Source of the DNA: Morinoia aosen
Lineage: Eukaryota > Arthropoda > Malacostraca > Amphipoda > Talitridae
Assembly (NCBI GenBank): GCA_030386875.1
Contig: CM059562.1
Span: 62,122,201 to 62,186,200, forward strand
Direction of reading: 5' to 3'
DNA length: 64,000 nt
Positions 63,540 to 64,000 of the stretch are shown here, piece by piece (position 1 is the stretch's first letter; each line of letters starts with the position of its first letter). The notes under the pieces were generated by a model. That model saw only the letters and a program-made list of their open reading frames with translations. It ran no database searches and was not told the origin of the DNA. The translations under genes were made by a program, and so were the position numbers.

Positions 63540-63925
63540 AATCCTCAAGGGCGACAATCATTGCATCTGTAGGAACTGTCCCTCCCATGTGGAAGATGCT
63601 AGGTCTCCAACTGTAATTAGGCTAGCCTTATTTTTAATGAAATACATTTAAAATAGATTTTAAACTTTTTTACAGCTTTTTTTGGCACGCTACTGTTAAC
63701 TGACCCGTCTTTCAGCACCTACCTAATTATTCTTCATTTTTTATCATGTTTTATGAACTTATTTCATGACTTGCTGCTTTTATGCATTAGGATCTTGTGT
63801 GGGAAAACAGCTTATGCATAAATTTCTTGCTCCCGTAACTCCATATTTAGTGGTGCCTTCCATCATCTCTTTGAAACGCCTTCGTAGTAGATAGGGAGAC
63901 TTAAACTTAACTAATCTATTCTAGA
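63540..63925 (-). repeat. Dispersed repeat R380, copy E
   Basis: Ordered matches to copy B: ATTGCATCTGTAGGAACTG, CTTTCAGCACCTACC, CCATATTTAGTGGTGCCTTC and GATAGGGAGACTTAAAC. It lies in the MPPE1 intron after the exon at 63174. Confidence 0.6.
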
Positions 63926-64000
63926 GTTTTTATAGAAATACAGTATCAAAATTCCTAGTTCATTTGGCCTAGTCTCTTTTTGTAATTAATTTATGTGCAC

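Overview
This is eukaryotic nuclear DNA, most likely from an arthropod and probably an insect. The one host gene has a spliced structure with multi-kilobase AT-rich introns. Almost everything else is transposons typical of arthropods: BEL/Pao, an I-like LINE with RNase H, piggyBac, hAT and a tRNA-derived SINE. I cannot name the species from the sequence alone.

Layout. 1-0.6 kb: minus-strand C-terminal remnant of a LINE ORF2. 1-13 kb: a GC-rich satellite island. It holds a 29-bp minisatellite of roughly 315 copies with higher-order structure, a short 21-bp array that looks like its precursor, and a 30-bp minisatellite of about 90 copies. 13.6-15.5 kb: a 24-bp palindromic satellite broken by three copies of a ~140-bp spacer. 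15.6-21.8 kb: a nearly full-length but frameshifted I-like LINE, with a SINE in its endonuclease and an (AAT)n tail. 22.7-35.1 kb: a second LINE cut into three pieces by two large insertions. The first insertion (23465-27654) is a DNA transposon that itself carries four further insertions. The second (about 28318-32578) is AT-rich and carries a hAT element with a long open ORF. 35.1-43.8 kb: TTAA-targeting elements (including a piggyBac whose N-terminal transposase exons still read in phase), palindromic MITEs and a second SINE.

45.3-64 kb: five introns and six exons of the host gene MPPE1 (metallophosphoesterase 1 / PGAP5), on the plus strand. Exons at 45291, 47397, 49687, 52436, 53778 and 63174 join in phase to give 243 codons, and the 3' end lies outside the window. 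The product is an ER/Golgi enzyme of GPI-anchor remodelling. A complete BEL/Pao retrotransposon (53960-61596) with an intact 1785-codon ORF and two 1057-bp LTRs that differ at only one position I could find sits antisense in intron 5, starting 15 bp after the exon 5 splice donor.

Most interesting items: (1) the very young BEL insertion against the MPPE1 splice donor; (2) the satellite island, with exact 319-bp (11-unit) spacing of marker variants and 41-58-unit higher-order periods; (3) the 24-bp satellite, in which many units carry contiguous nGAAn/nTTCn pentamers like heat-shock elements; (4) the nested-transposon stratigraphy, with perfect target-site duplications and two elements inserted successively at the same 8-bp site.
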